A stretch of 64,000 bases of DNA from Paracamarosporium sp. OC-R06-R3 (Eukaryota > Ascomycota > Dothideomycetes > Pleosporales > Didymosphaeriaceae). The notes beneath the pieces were generated by a model. It saw only the letters and a program-made list of their open reading frames with translations, ran no database searches and was not told the DNA's origin. The stretch covers positions 34,408-98,407 of the forward strand of contig JACVRA010000457.1 in the NCBI GenBank assembly GCA_019828545.1. Reading direction: 5' to 3'. Positions within the stretch are counted from its first letter, which is position 1. Each line of letters starts with the position of its first letter. Shown in pieces: positions 24,209 through 35,423 of the stretch. A program made the position numbers and the translations under genes.

Positions 24209-25411
24209 GATGTCTGCGAGAAAATGAGCTTAGTACGGCTTTAGCTGTGTAATCGCGAAAGAGGTCTGTTATACAATGAAAGGCGCTTATAGACAGCCGG
24301 GTGCTTTTGAGGGATTGCGGGGGATCGACGGAGTTAAGCAAGCATCAGGTGAATTCTAGTAGGTCAGCGTCTACGAGGCATCTCGCAGTGCTGCATGTTG
24401 AACTGCCGGAACTATACCAATCGAAAAATAGCCTAGCGAATGTAATCTAGTGAGCTAGTCACTGGGGAAAGGAGCTGCCCCACTCCTGCCCCGCATTCTT
24501 TTCTCCACAACACCAGGCTTCATGAATATGAATGTTGTTCTTGAAATATGGTTAGCGAAATAATAGAAATCTCTTCATCGAATTCAATATGAATCCAACT
24601 TTATGCATCTGCTTTTGCGACTGAACTTGAATTCTGAATGTCAATGGCATTGGTGTTGAGTAGTAAACAAGGGTTGTTCGGCTTCAGAACCATTTCTGCA
24701 ATATCCACAACCAGGCTTTGAAGCCATGCGATCGATCATGAAATTATTGAGTTGCTTGTGTTGGCAAAACATCGAATTGTAGGATGTAAGTCCAAAAGTA
24801 CAAGAAGGGTTTGCTTGGAGGACTATCACAAGCGTACTGAACACATTGGTTTTGTTACCACTATATTAAGCAGAAGGTACAGTTGGGTCAAATAGAAGTT
24901 AGGCACATCGTTAATAATAGAATAGCTGGTTACGGCCTCACTGAGCCTCTCCTAGCAATCCATCGTGATTGCTTTTTGGACCAGGTCGGGCTCCTCCAAC
25001 CTACAAGTGCCTGGAGCGAGATTATCGTCGCTTGTTTAAGGGTGGGTATATGGCTAGCACTAGTGGTTAGTTATAAAATATCATTCGGGCACTTCTCTAC
25101 CTCTATTTTGAGTGGTCACATGATGTCCACTTTCACAGTCAGTCGCTCTAGGGGTTTTCGAGGCGTCGGCTGTAGGGCAGCTGCCTGGTAGATATAACAG
25201 CGCCTTTCTGGGGAAAGGTTTATGTCAGTAACCTAGTTTTCGATTGCCAGTCCACCGTAAATAGCTCGATAGGCAGACGAACTTGTTCATCATCCGTCTT
25301 CTCTCCACTTTTATCGATCAAAGAATGATGCTTTACCCAAGTTTTCTTTTCAAAAGCCCAAGCTGCTGGATAGACCTTTGCTTACTCTAGCTAATTTCCT
25401 AAATAGATCCT
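24209..25411. other. Intergenic region, no gene seen
   Basis: The region is AT-richer than the flanking genes from about 24400 to 25400. It holds the TauD promoter and the 3' flank of the SDR gene. No convincing frame was found. Confidence 0.5.
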
Positions 25412-26412
25412 TCATAACCATTGGGTGGTGTTGCCCCAGTAGCTTAAGAACTGACCGCTCTGCTCCACCTTTGAATTCTTCACCACGTTGAGAATCCTCT
25501 TTACGCTCTCCTCAGGAGAGATGAGGCCCTTCCACTCCGGGTACTTCTGCATCATCCTGACAAACATGACCTGCATTTTAGCCTTCTCCTCGTCGGTGAC
25601 TAAGAAATGTTTGTTAGCATCGCTGTTAAATCTGTTGTAAAAAGCCAAGGAAAAAGAATTAAGAGCATAATCATTATACATATCAACAACGCTTCTACAG
25701 GAAGATTCAAGGAAAGGAAACAACTCACAGTTCGAAGTATCCGTCATCGTCTCCGTCGCCACACCGCCGGGTGCAATACTCAGAAAAATAAACCCCTCAT
25801 CTTGTAGCTCGGCTGCAAACTTCGCAATGATGATATTTCCCCCCGCTTTGCTCGCGGCATAGGGCACAGAGTTCGCAATGCGCGTCTCGATGGTTTCGGG
25901 CACGTCAGCGACGCCGGAGGAAATGTACGTCACGCGCTTTTCCGTACCCGCACGGAGGAGCGGCAGGAAGGCGTTGATCGCGAAGAGGGGACCGGCGATG
26001 TTGGCCTCATCACTCTTCTTGAGCTCCTCGAGGAAGAGTTCAGGCTTGTCGGCGAAATCGGTGGGGTTCATGCCGCCAGTCGATGAGAGGTAAGCGCCAT
26101 TGATGAGCAGGTGGTCGATTTGGCCGTTGACGAGGGACGATGTGGCTTTGGCGGTGGCTTTCAGAGAATCCGCAGATGTGAGATCGGCTTGAACCACGTG
26201 CGTGTTTGGGATCTTGTCAGCTTTTACCTTGCCCTCGAGGTCGGCAACATTGCGGGCGGTAGCAATCACGGTGTTGCCTTCCGCGGCGAGGGTTTGGATG
26301 AATTGGTACTAGAAACAGTTAGCTTTCGTTTTATATTTGGGAGGGTAGGGATGTAGTTTTATATACTTACCCCAATTCCGCGCGAGGCGCCGACGACAAC
26401 GATGGTAGGCAT
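25412..26412 (-). CDS. Short-chain dehydrogenase/reductase
   Basis: Exons are 26412-26371, 26308-25729 and 25599-25412, giving 269 residues. Intron 1 is 62 bp (GTAAGT...TAG). Intron 2 is 129 bp with GTGAGT, GCTAAC and TAG; it is a multiple of three and has no stop, so unspliced RNA would stay in frame. The Rossmann motif is VVVGASRGIG at the N-terminus, the NAG-type motif is LLINGAYLS, and the active-site motif is YAASK with an upstream Ser (YISSG). It is a classical NAD(P)H-dependent SDR of the small cytosolic type, related to fungal SDRs of unknown substrate. The neighbours (TauD dioxygenase, NCS1 permease, all on the minus strand) do not define a pathway. Confidence 0.88.
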
Positions 26413-27552
26413 TTTGAAGTTGTTAAAGGTCTCAGAGAGGAACGGTTTCGAAGATTGTTTAGTGTCACAAGTGTTGAGAAACTGTCGTTTTATACAAGGA
26501 ATCCCTTTTCGCAATTAATATGTGTAGTTAGTCTTGTTCTCAGCTCCCAAAGCTCTCGTGCGATAGTCCATCGCATCATTGCTAGCCTTCGCACGTAGCC
26601 AACCCGCAATACTATCCTTCGTCCTAACTCCACTTTGCAATTCCGAAATGTAGCTTCTTACTAAGATCTTTACAAATCCAAGTTCCAAGACACCGAAGAG
26701 TTTTGCACACAAGAGACATGTTTAACCCATTTCAGGAAGTGACCTAGCCAGCCAATTCACAGAGTGAGCATAGAAGCGGGTTACAACTGTTGCTAAATGA
26801 TTGACTAAATAATGGTCATATACGTCCTTGAGGAACAAAACTCTACGGTAGTTTGGTGTAGGTAAATAGACCTGTTTTGGTGGGCGCTTGGCAGTTACTA
26901 AGTCCGGAATTTTTCGTGCGGCGCGTGCCTCTAGGTATGGAGGCATCTAAGTTAACCCAACATCGTTTAGGCGGGTAACCGTGTTCCTGGTTCCGTAAGT
27001 CTAATATTGAGCTTTGGCTGCATGTTTATCCTCCTAAGTTTCTGGTCATTTGGGTCCTGTTAAGTCGGCAGACTTCGATCTCAAAATGTCTCCATAAAGA
27101 ATGCAGCTTGCGTGGTCATTGTCAGTTATAGTGTAGTCTAAAGGGAAACAGAGAGAAATCTGGAGCAGGAAAGAGTGATAAGAGAAGGTCACCTTTACAA
27201 CGTAGGCAGCGAGGAGCAACTGAGTGAATAGTAAATATAATAGTCTAGTAGTCAATACACATTGTGATTCAATACATAGAGCTATAGCTTTTGAATTGAA
27301 AATATATAGGTTTAAGACTGTTTGTACGCTGCTACGCAACGCTGCGCATCTCGATGCATCCCTGCGCACTATCGCCAGCAATGACTAGAGATGTGCTTAA
27401 AGAACTTTATCACTAACGGCCACCATGTTGTCTATCCTGGCGTAACAGAGGATGCTCAAACATGTGCCCCTACGCTGTAGGTCAATTTGGCAATGTCGTT
27501 CGTTATGTTCAATTTCCCCGTGCTTTTCGGGGACCGATAGATCTTCAAACAT
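26413..27552. other. Intergenic region, no gene seen
   Basis: The 1.1 kb are AT-rich in places and carry only short frames. A small C/G hairpin (CCCCG...CGGGG near 27514-27530) sits just beyond the end of the permease gene. Confidence 0.45.
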
Positions 27553-29157
27553 CTATCTTCCGAATCTCTTCAACTCCCATACGCGAATTGGTGGATACAT
27601 AACCGCGGCCCAAGCGAATCCGACGTAATTACCCATCTGCGGTAATTAGAAAAATCAAAAACTTCATGTAAAGACGACACTTACATCTGCACCGTAGTCA
27701 CCCACAAGCTGTGCAATCGGCCCAATATACCAAACTTGGGCCATGCTCAATATGGCGCCGACCCAGCCCACAATGAACGCTATCAGAGCGGCAATGCCAA
27801 GCGGTAGCTTCTTCCTATCGTTCCAGACTTCCCAGTCAAATTTTGTTTTTCGTCTGAAGATAAGATGCTCTTCCAAGATAATGGCCACCCAGATGGAAAC
27901 CCAATAGCCCATAAGCGCAAGAAAGTTTGTGAAAATCTCAGCTAGATGACTGCGTCCGGCAAGGGCGCAGACCGTGTAGATGATCACACCTATGGTGTTC
28001 CAGACGACTCGCGGTACCATGGCAGCCCAGCGTCCAAGGATCTGTGCATCGATGCCAGAAGCATAAGTCGGAACAATCAAGTTCTGCACCAAACCCAGTG
28101 CCACAAAAACGCCACAGAAGCTACCAAATCCACCAAGAGGTTTGAAGCCTTCCACGATGAGTGCGCCTTGGGAGATGCCATAAGAAGCCTCCCACGCAGG
28201 GTTTGTCGACATCCCACAGGCCAGACCAATACCGACGATAAAGGCAAAGGTGAAGCTGGTGGTAAGCCCGAGCATGGTCACAGTGAAGATCTTCCATTTT
28301 GCAGTGTGCTCCGGGTAATAGACAAAGAGATCTGCTGCGCCTCCGCTATATGTGATGGCCGCTGCAAGGGTAAGACCAAAGAACGACAGCCGATTGGCGA
28401 TTAGAGTCTGGCCGGTGACAAGGGACGTAGAAGAGGTGTTGAAGTTTGGCCCGGCTACTCCAGCAAGGATGCTCAGAACGATTAACTGAGAAAGCCAGGC
28501 GTATCTCTCGTAGTAATGGAACACTTGGTATCCAAAGGTAGTGATGACCCATGTGATGACAGCAACAATGATGATACCAACCACGACCGACATGTTGTTG
28601 TCCGACACTCCAGATAAGATCTGGCCAGCGACCACGCAGTCGATCAGGGAGTATCCTAGGAATACAATGAGGTTCAAGATCACGACGAGCTTCGACGGCC
28701 ACCAGCCCATGATATACCTGGAGAAAATCATGGTTCTGTTTCCGCTTCTAGGTCCGAACGTGGCAATGTATGCTACTGGAAGGCATCCAACTAGCATACC
28801 GAAAACGGCGCAGAGACACGAGTCCAGGAACCCCAGCTCGAACACGGCCGGACCTAGCATGCCTAGCGTGATGTTGTTCGCGGCCAAGTTGATCGAGATC
28901 CACAGCATGGCGATCTGAGAATACCCCAGCTGGCTCAGATTGTGGCGCTCGTCAGGCTCTACACGCTGTATGCCTCTTGACTCCACACTATACTCGGCCA
29001 TCAGTGCCTCCAAGCTCTTCCATCTCGCGTGCCATCTTCCAGCAAAAGTCTCGTGGTTCACGTCCGCATTGCTCGTCGGGAGGCCTTCGTTCGGGGCCAG
29101 GACCATGCGCGAAGTCTTCTCATCGTGGGTTGCGGAGGCGCGGCGATTGGGTTCCAT
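27553..29157 (-). CDS. NCS1-family permease (purine-cytosine permease type), probable thiamin or precursor transporter
   Basis: Exons are 29157-27685 and 27636-27553, giving 518 residues, normal for the Fcy2-like branch; the 48-bp intron has GTAAGT and CAG. The hydrophilic N-terminus carries GIQRVEPDERHN, typical of Fcy permeases, followed by about 12 hydrophobic segments such as LWISINLAANNITLGMLGP, AVFGMLVGCLPVAYIATFGPRSG and AAAITYSGGAADLFVYYP. The end is GFAWAAVMYPPIRVWELKRFGR. Fcy2-type proteins import cytosine, adenine or related bases by proton symport. Here the gene is preceded by a TPP riboswitch, so the physiological substrate is more likely thiamin or its pyrimidine precursor; this is inference from regulation. 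The protein should lie in the plasma membrane. Confidence 0.9.
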
Positions 29158-29163
29158 GAGGTC

Positions 29164-29319
29164 CTATGCTCATTAGCAGCGTCTTTGCGAGGGCCGCAAA
29201 GCATGATGTCCTTTCGCAGGCTTTAACCTGATCAAGTTCAGACCGTATTTCTCAGATCGCCAGCCAGTCCGACGGACTGGCTGGCGAACACCGGTCTCAT
29301 GCAATTGCTTCGTCAATAC
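29164..29319 (-). promoter_or_regulatory. Candidate 5'-UTR intron of the NCS1 permease containing the TPP aptamer
   Basis: On the minus strand a donor AAG|GTATTG starts at 29319, and an acceptor GCATAG ends at 29164 after a GCTAAT branch site. The spliced leader would end only six bases before the ATG at 29157. The whole TPP aptamer lies inside the intron. The seven bases GATCAAG (29326-29320), directly before the donor, are complementary to CTTGATC (29236-29230) in the aptamer. The acceptor and branch site are strong; the exact donor is inferred. Confidence 0.6.
29201..29302 (-). ncRNA. Thiamin pyrophosphate (TPP) riboswitch aptamer
   Basis: On the minus strand the conserved TPP aptamer blocks appear in order: CTGAGAAATACGG, GAACTTGATCAGGTT and GCCTGCGAAAGGA. 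P1 closes with GCATGA (29302-29297) and TCATGC (29206-29201). P3 is an extended hairpin, CGCCAGCCAGTCC paired perfectly with GGACTGGCTGGCG, which is the variable arm in eukaryotic examples. The P5 arm CAGG/CCTG is intact. The aptamer ends 44 nt upstream of the NCS1 permease start codon. In fungi this riboswitch class represses thiamin genes by altering splicing of the leader intron. Confidence 0.93.
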
Positions 29320-29326
29320 CTTGATC

Positions 29327-30816
29327 GGGTCTTCTGCTACTCAGCTGCTTGTTAGACATTGTCGTACTTGCTGTAACACGACGTGTTTCGATATTCGGAG
29401 GCAAACAGAGAAGGTTGTAATGCCGGAAGCAAAGTCTCGTTGCCGTATCGTTTGCAGACGTGGATGATAAGTCTATGGCTGGCGCGCAAAATTCGACGGG
29501 AGCTGGTTCAAGCCCCGCGCTATCCCAGCACCAGCATTAGCGGGAACGCTGGGCGCTACATGATCAGCATGACGCACCCTGTGAGCACAGGAAGGAAAAT
29601 TGAAGAGCTGCATGATGGCGTTCATGAGCTGTAGGAAAGCTCAAGACGCGTCGTGCTTTCGTGGGTCCGTGGATGACACGCGTGCACGTGCTGCCTGCGT
29701 GGCACTAAAAGAACAAGGATGTTATAATATTCCCAAGAGCGGTCGAGAGCAAACATCTATTGTATTTTTGGGAATCCGTAGGTATTTGATGACATTGAGT
29801 ATTCTCAATGAGTTGGCGCCTGCTTAGACGTAGTTTTCGCCTCATGTTAGGAATGAATTGGCCTTCTACGTTGCTTGGTTCAGACCTCTCGTGTGTATCC
29901 CCCCACCCATTAGACGCGTGCCACCGGCGACGATGGTGGGAAGAACACTTTCTTTAGTGTCGACCGCTGCGACACCCTCATCTTAACCTGTCCCATGAAC
30001 CCTTTATTCTGTCCTTATTATAGTAGGCGTATATACTTTGGGTAGGGGCACTAAGACCCCCAGAAATATTGGGGGGTCTTAGTGCCCCTACCCAAACCCA
30101 TTGCAGGTCTACCTGTAGCCTAATTAACCTTTCTTTTACATCGCGGCTATTTTCAAGACAAGCTTTGACTCACCTTCTCCAGACCGCCGAGTATGAGGGA
30201 TGCACTTACTCACCCTTTACCATCTCAATCTTTGTAGGCACAAAACACATGATTCCCCCTTCATTGATACATAAAGCCTAAATAGACCATTGCAGACAGC
30301 TAATCAATTTCGGTGTGCTTGGATCGTATTGCCTCGAATGCAACAGAAGAAGGCTCACTCTCACTCTTGACTTATCGTCTGTCTCGAGATCACTGATTTG
30401 AAGCCTAAGCCTATTTAGTTGAGGATTGAGACTCTCATCAATTCATGACACTCTGTCGGGGCATTCGTACCATGGTCTGAATGGAGAGGAACATAGAAGA
30501 CACTCAATGGAAGACTTTCTCGTAAAGAGTCTTTTGAGGTGGTTTGTTAAATGTGAAATAACCTGACCTCCAAATGAAATCCCCATTGAGTGACTAGCAT
30601 TCATCCTTTGTTCATGAATAGTAGAAAATACCTTGAGACTTGTTGACTATGGGCTAGATTATATGACACACCTTACTATCGGTACTTATATCTTTCCATA
30701 TGGGTATTAGATTTTGTTACCGGTACGTGTACCACTGGCAAACTACCACTGTACCGATGGTAAATATCAACACCAGATCGGACCGGTAGATTGAGGAACA
30801 CCCAACGCTAAAATCC
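29327..30816. other. Intergenic region with a perfect inverted repeat
   Basis: This region carries the promoter of the NCS1 gene and, at 30037-30096, a 25-bp perfect inverted repeat. It is AT-rich after 30100. No protein-coding signal was supported. Confidence 0.5.
30037..30096. repeat. Perfect 25-bp inverted repeat with 10-nt loop
   Basis: The left arm (30037-30061) starts TTTGGGTAGGGGCACT and ends AAGACCCCC. The right arm (30072-30096) is its exact reverse complement. The loop is AGAAATATTG. Nothing nearby encodes a transposase, and no clear target duplication flanks it. Two abutting terminal inverted repeats of a DNA transposon, or a minimal foldback element, would look like this. Confidence 0.8.
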
Positions 30817-30987
30817 TTATGATGACATCCCAACAAGAATTAGGCCAATAATGGTGATGATAATGGCGATGACGATACGAATACCAAAGAATTTGGCTCT
30901 TTCGCGTACAGGAACCAAGTCGCAAAAATTCAATTCTTTCAGTAGAAATATCCCACCACCGCCTATGCCTATAATAACTGAACTTGA
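30817..30987 (-). other. Possible exon of a small membrane protein (uncertain)
   Basis: From a possible acceptor (CTGATAG before 30987) the minus strand is open to a TAA at 30817 and encodes about 56 residues with a hydrophobic end (IRIVIAIIITIIGLILVG) after a basic stretch (RERAKFFG). This looks like a tail-anchor or small membrane-protein terminus. No convincing first exon was found, so the call is tentative. Confidence 0.2.
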
Positions 30988-31349
30988 CTATCAGGATGGG
31001 GGTGTTGCTATTTCCTCCAGTAGTTGTATTTCCAACGTATTTGCGTGGATACTTTCGTACCTGCCTCACTGCGACAAGTTGCAACTGCCTTCACCTGCTC
31101 TTGCCACAGCTGTCCGCTCCTTCCTTGACAACAACAACCCCACCTGAGCGTCCCGTCCTCGCACAAGCCCGTCGTAATCTACCTCGACCTGCGCCTTTAC
31201 CCAGAAAATCTTCGTCTACTATCCGACACTGACAGCTATGCCTACTCGTGAGTGTTGGCTCTTTCTTACAGCAATTGCGACAGTATTTGAACAAGACAGG
31301 TGCCGTCGACGATCTCATCAGCCTCGCGAGCGATCCGCCGTCGACGACC

Positions 31350-33243
31350 ATGACAGCGGCCACTCCAGCAAGCTCTGCGTCTCAGCTTGCGAGCAAGGCG
31401 ACGAAGGATAGGCCGCGAGAGGTGTTGCACGACAGCTTCGCAAGCCTGACTGGCCTTGTGAAATCCAAAAAGCCCTGGAATCTGGTGACGAAGCCTGTTG
31501 TTCCGGGTGAGCAGCCCACGGTCGACTTTACTTACTACCAATGCTTGGGTGGTAACGTCCTACAGCCGTGCCGATTATTGACTTGCTTGCAGTCCCTCAA
31601 GATCAACCTGACTCGACCTCTCGAGACAGGAGCATGGTCAGCGCACCTGGCCTCACACGGAACTATCCGGCTCTCCGCGCGTCTACTATCGATGTTGCTG
31701 CACCACTGCAAAGTCTTACTCGAGTGTCTCACGGGATGGTTGACTTTGAGGCTTGCGTTCCACCAGCATCCTCTATTGTGCAAGACCAAGGGTATGATGA
31801 GGATGCGATGAAGAAGATGGAGGGCATGATCGCGGAAATGCGTAACATAGATGCCAAGGCCTCCTCCGAGTGGGAGATTGTTCCAAAACAGCCTACGAAT
31901 CAGCACCTCCAGAAACGGATTGAGTCTTCATCATCAACCTTGGTCGAAGTTGATAACTCACACCATGCTTCAGCAAGCGACCATCTCAGCAAGGCGGTGC
32001 CTAGAACATCCACTTTGGGATTTGGCGCAATAGACAACGAGCCCATCGTGCGTTGCACTCAGCAGGTCTGGGACACTATGATGAAACAGATCACAACACT
32101 CAGGAAAGAGAAACTCGAAGCTCTGAACAAACTCGCGTCCGTAGAGCGCGGTGAGCATCAACGTCACGAGATCAAAGGTAATGACTCTAGCGAAATCAAT
32201 GAGCTCCGATACCGCCTCGAGGTCAACAAAGACTACAAAGCTGCCATGAGTCGTGATATTCGCCAGAAGGATGTCGAAATATGCCAGAAGGACCTAGAAA
32301 TTGATGATTTGAAGAAACAAGTTGCAGGATCAGTGTCCATGAAAGACCAACTTGAGAAGCTTCGCGCTCAGGTTAGCTACTTTCGTACTCAGGCTGCAGG
32401 GGCTGCGAAGGCTGCCGAGACGAATGGAGCAGATGCCGGATCCTTTGCCCAACTTGTCCAATTCAAAGACCAAGAGATCGCGCATCTGAAGGAGATCATC
32501 ACTCGCAGCGAGGCAAAGATCACTGGCCATCAAACGCGAGCAGACAACTTGTTCGACACGCAAGCCGTTAGAGAGAAGAAACTGTAAGCCTATACAAGCT
32601 ACAACAAGGAACAGGTATTTCGCTAACGCTTTGTAGGATGCAAGTTGAGAAGCAACTGCACACTGCTCAGGATACGAACGAAAAGCTATTCGACGATCTG
32701 GAGGCTCTAAAGAAGGCGAGTTACACCAAGATGTGTAGTTTATGCGCCGATTGCTAACAAGGAGTAGGAAATTGATCCTATGAAGGCCCAAATCCAGGAT
32801 CTGGAATTCCAACTTCGTGAGAAGACCTCAAGCTGCGATCGTATGCGCAACGATCTTAAACACTCCGACAAGAGGCTCGACGTCGCTTCCAAGGCCCTCC
32901 ACAAGGTTGATAATCACCTCCAGCTCAAAGGAGCGGCACATCTCATCGTACCGAGCGACAAGACCAAGCTACCGAAGCTTGTGCTTCCATGCTTGGAGTG
33001 CTTCGCCAAGAACATCAGCTGTGATGCGAACAGCCGCTGTCAGAATTGTAAGTAACTCCGAAATATTGCAGATGGACCGAAATGTTCATCGACAAATTAG
33101 GTGTCAATCATGGCGAGAAGTGCGCTCGTTGGAGGTGTTCGCAGGTACATATCCTGCTTGGCGGATGTCAGGAGTTCCCGTGCCTACTCAACCACGATGG
33201 AAACGGCTGGCTTATGCTGAAGAGTGAACAACCACAATGGTAA
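31350..33243 (+). CDS. Coiled-coil protein with C-terminal cysteine-rich (probably zinc-binding) domain
   Basis: Exons are 31350-31506, 31593-32583, 32637-32715, 32768-33047 and 33101-33243, giving 549 residues from the first in-frame ATG; an upstream exon joined at the CAG before 31275 is possible, so the 5' end is uncertain. The third intron (32716-32767, 52 bp) begins GCGAGT and ends GAGTAG with a GCTAAC branch site; it is the only phase-compatible choice and would be a GC-AG intron. The middle part is a long coiled coil with heptad-like EIxxLKxxI runs. The end has clustered cysteines: PCLECFAKNISCD, SRCQNC, GEKCARWRC, GGCQEFPC. I do not recognise a named family. A nuclear or chromatin role would be a guess. 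Confidence 0.68.
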
Positions 33244-34112
33244 GTCTCACGATCATGGCGGTTGGCGGATCTGCTGGTGCTTGCTTTATGGTGGTCTTTT
33301 CTATGGATGGGTAAAGAGAAGTGTGGAGGTTTGGGCAGAATGATATTATGGCGGATGAGGTCGAAGGAGAACTCTAAGGATTTTAATTTGTGTCGGGGGA
33401 AGCTACTGGAAGAGTAGCCAAACTTGCAGTTATCGGGAACTTGGGGGGTAGTCTTTTTCACTGCAGCCCCCACTTGATGCGATGGTGCTGATCGGACGAT
33501 TAATAAAGACGTAGCAACGGTAAATAAGTAGCTGCTTTTGTCCGGCCGAACGACCGATTGTGTCGCGCGGATGCTCTTAGTGCAGTTTATATGCTTCTGG
33601 CTGGTCGTGAGTAGCTACATATGGCATCACAGGTTCAATGTTCATCTCTTGACCCCTTAACCTCTAATTCGGAATCTTTTGAAACACTTTCTCCACAATC
33701 ACAATAGCCTCCGAAAACATCCTTACCACGGAAGCTGTCGTAGTTACTATTCTATTACTATGCATTTCAATTGCGATCGATACCATTACCCTCGACAACG
33801 TACATATTCTCGATGTCACATGTTATACCTTGTGTTTCTCGGTCAACAGTGTACTTACCTGGAAATGAGTTGAGTACAACGCCTTGTCCACAATTGGGAG
33901 TATTTCACACAGGTGACGCTTACACTAGGTAGATAATGGAGGCGAGACGTCGACCAACCCAATCAGGCAGCGCTAGTACGGGTACTTGGACTTATGCGAA
34001 GATGATGTCAACACCAATTTTTATGATCGCGTCTTGACCACAGCCCAAGCACTTGACGTACAGCGAATTTAGTTGACGGTCGCATTATAGCGCTGAATGA
34101 TAACTGTCTACG
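33244..34112. other. Intergenic region, no gene seen
   Basis: The 869 bp contain the 3' flank of the coiled-coil gene and the promoter of the transporter. A possible further donor (GTAAGT at 33240) overlaps the stop of the coiled-coil gene, but no good acceptor follows. Confidence 0.45.
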
Positions 34113-35423
34113 ATGGCGAGTCTGAACCCGACAGAAGGCACTCCTCTCCTCGGAAGCTCTACTCCAAACGGCGCCATGCATCCGCGAAGACTTCTCAGCG
34201 ACAATCGGCCGCAAAAGCACCTTCCCTTCAATGAGCGGCTGCATCATTTCACTTGGTCTTGGTTTGAATGTACGATGTCGACAGGCGCGATTGCCACATT
34301 GCTTGGCCAGCAGCCATTCGGCTTCGATGGCCTAAAGACGATAGGAAAGATATTCTTTATCCTGGATCTGGTCCTATTTCTCACCTTCTGTGGATGCATA
34401 ACGTACCGCTTCATCCATACCCAACCTGGTTCGCTATCCCTGAGCTTGCATCATCCGCATGAAAGCTTTTTCTTCGGTACTTTCTGGGTTAGCATGGCGT
34501 TGATACTGTACTGCGTACAACAATATGGCGTTCCTTCATCTGGACCGTGGCTTGTCAAGGCGCTCGAAGTTCTTTTCTGGGGGTACGCTGGGTGCGCCAT
34601 TTTAGTCGCGGTGTTTCAGTATCATGTCATCTTTGACACGCGGAAGCTACCAGTGATGGATGCTCTTCCGGCCTGGATTCTTCCGGTGTACCCTTTCCTT
34701 GTTCTCGGCCCGCTATCTGCTGTGCTGGAGTACAATCAACCACAGGGGAGTGCAATTCCAATCATGATCGGAGGTATTTGTTTCCAGGGCTTGGGCTGGG
34801 GCGTTGCATTAATCATGTATACGATATACGTGACGCGCCTCATCAATAGCGAGTTGCCTGAACCGAGCAAGAGGCCAGCAATGTATGTTGCTGTTGGTCC
34901 TGCAGGTATGACATCCTCCTAATAGAACTTGTGGTCCGACGTGTTGACCTAACTCTCCAAAGCATACACTTCAAACACCTTGGTTGCTCTAGGCACTCAA
35001 GCCCCAAAAGTCATACCTCCAAACTTTCTAGGAATCGGCTCTGTTCCCGTCGGCGACATCTGGAAAGCTATCGGTGTACCCTCAGGAATATTCCTTTGGC
35101 TTCTCGCATTCTGGTTCTGTGCATTGTCCACCGTTTCCATCATCTCCTCATGGAGACAAATGCACTTCACGCTAAACTGGTGGGCATTCATATTCCCAAA
35201 CGTTGGGCTGACGATTGCGCTCATCCAAATCGCAAACGTACTAGATAGTAACGGGATTAAGGGAGTGTGCTCGGCGATGACAATCATCCTAGTTGCATTG
35301 TGGATTTTCGTGGCATCGATGAATGCGAGGGCTGTGTGGAGAGGCGATGTGCTTTGGCCAGGGATGGACGAGGATATGGAAGATATTGAGGGACATGAAG
35401 AGGGTGAACAAGGAGAAGAATAG
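34113..35423 (+). CDS. TDT-family transporter (C4-dicarboxylate/malic acid type, Mae1-like)
   Basis: Exons are 34113-34905 and 34963-35423, giving 417 residues; the 57-bp intron has GTATGA, a CTAAC branch and AAG. The signature LHHFTWSWFECTMSTGAIATLL matches the start of Mae1/TehA-type proteins, followed by about ten hydrophobic segments, including FFILDLVLFLTFCGCITY, PVYPFLVLGPLSAVLEY and WWAFIFPNVGLTIALIQIA. The C-terminus is acidic (DEDMEDIEGHEEGEQGEE). Family members move malate or other C4-dicarboxylates, or sulfite in the Ssu1 branch; the TMSTG motif favours the dicarboxylate branch. It should be in the plasma membrane. The gene is intact. Confidence 0.87.

Noticed and set aside
29460..29560. 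A tRNA-like GGTTCAAGCCC sequence
   Set aside because: No matching acceptor stem or anticodon arm at proper spacing could be drawn.
31238..31274. ATG at 31238 as the start of the coiled-coil gene
   Set aside because: It would need a 24-bp intron and would put the next exon out of frame.
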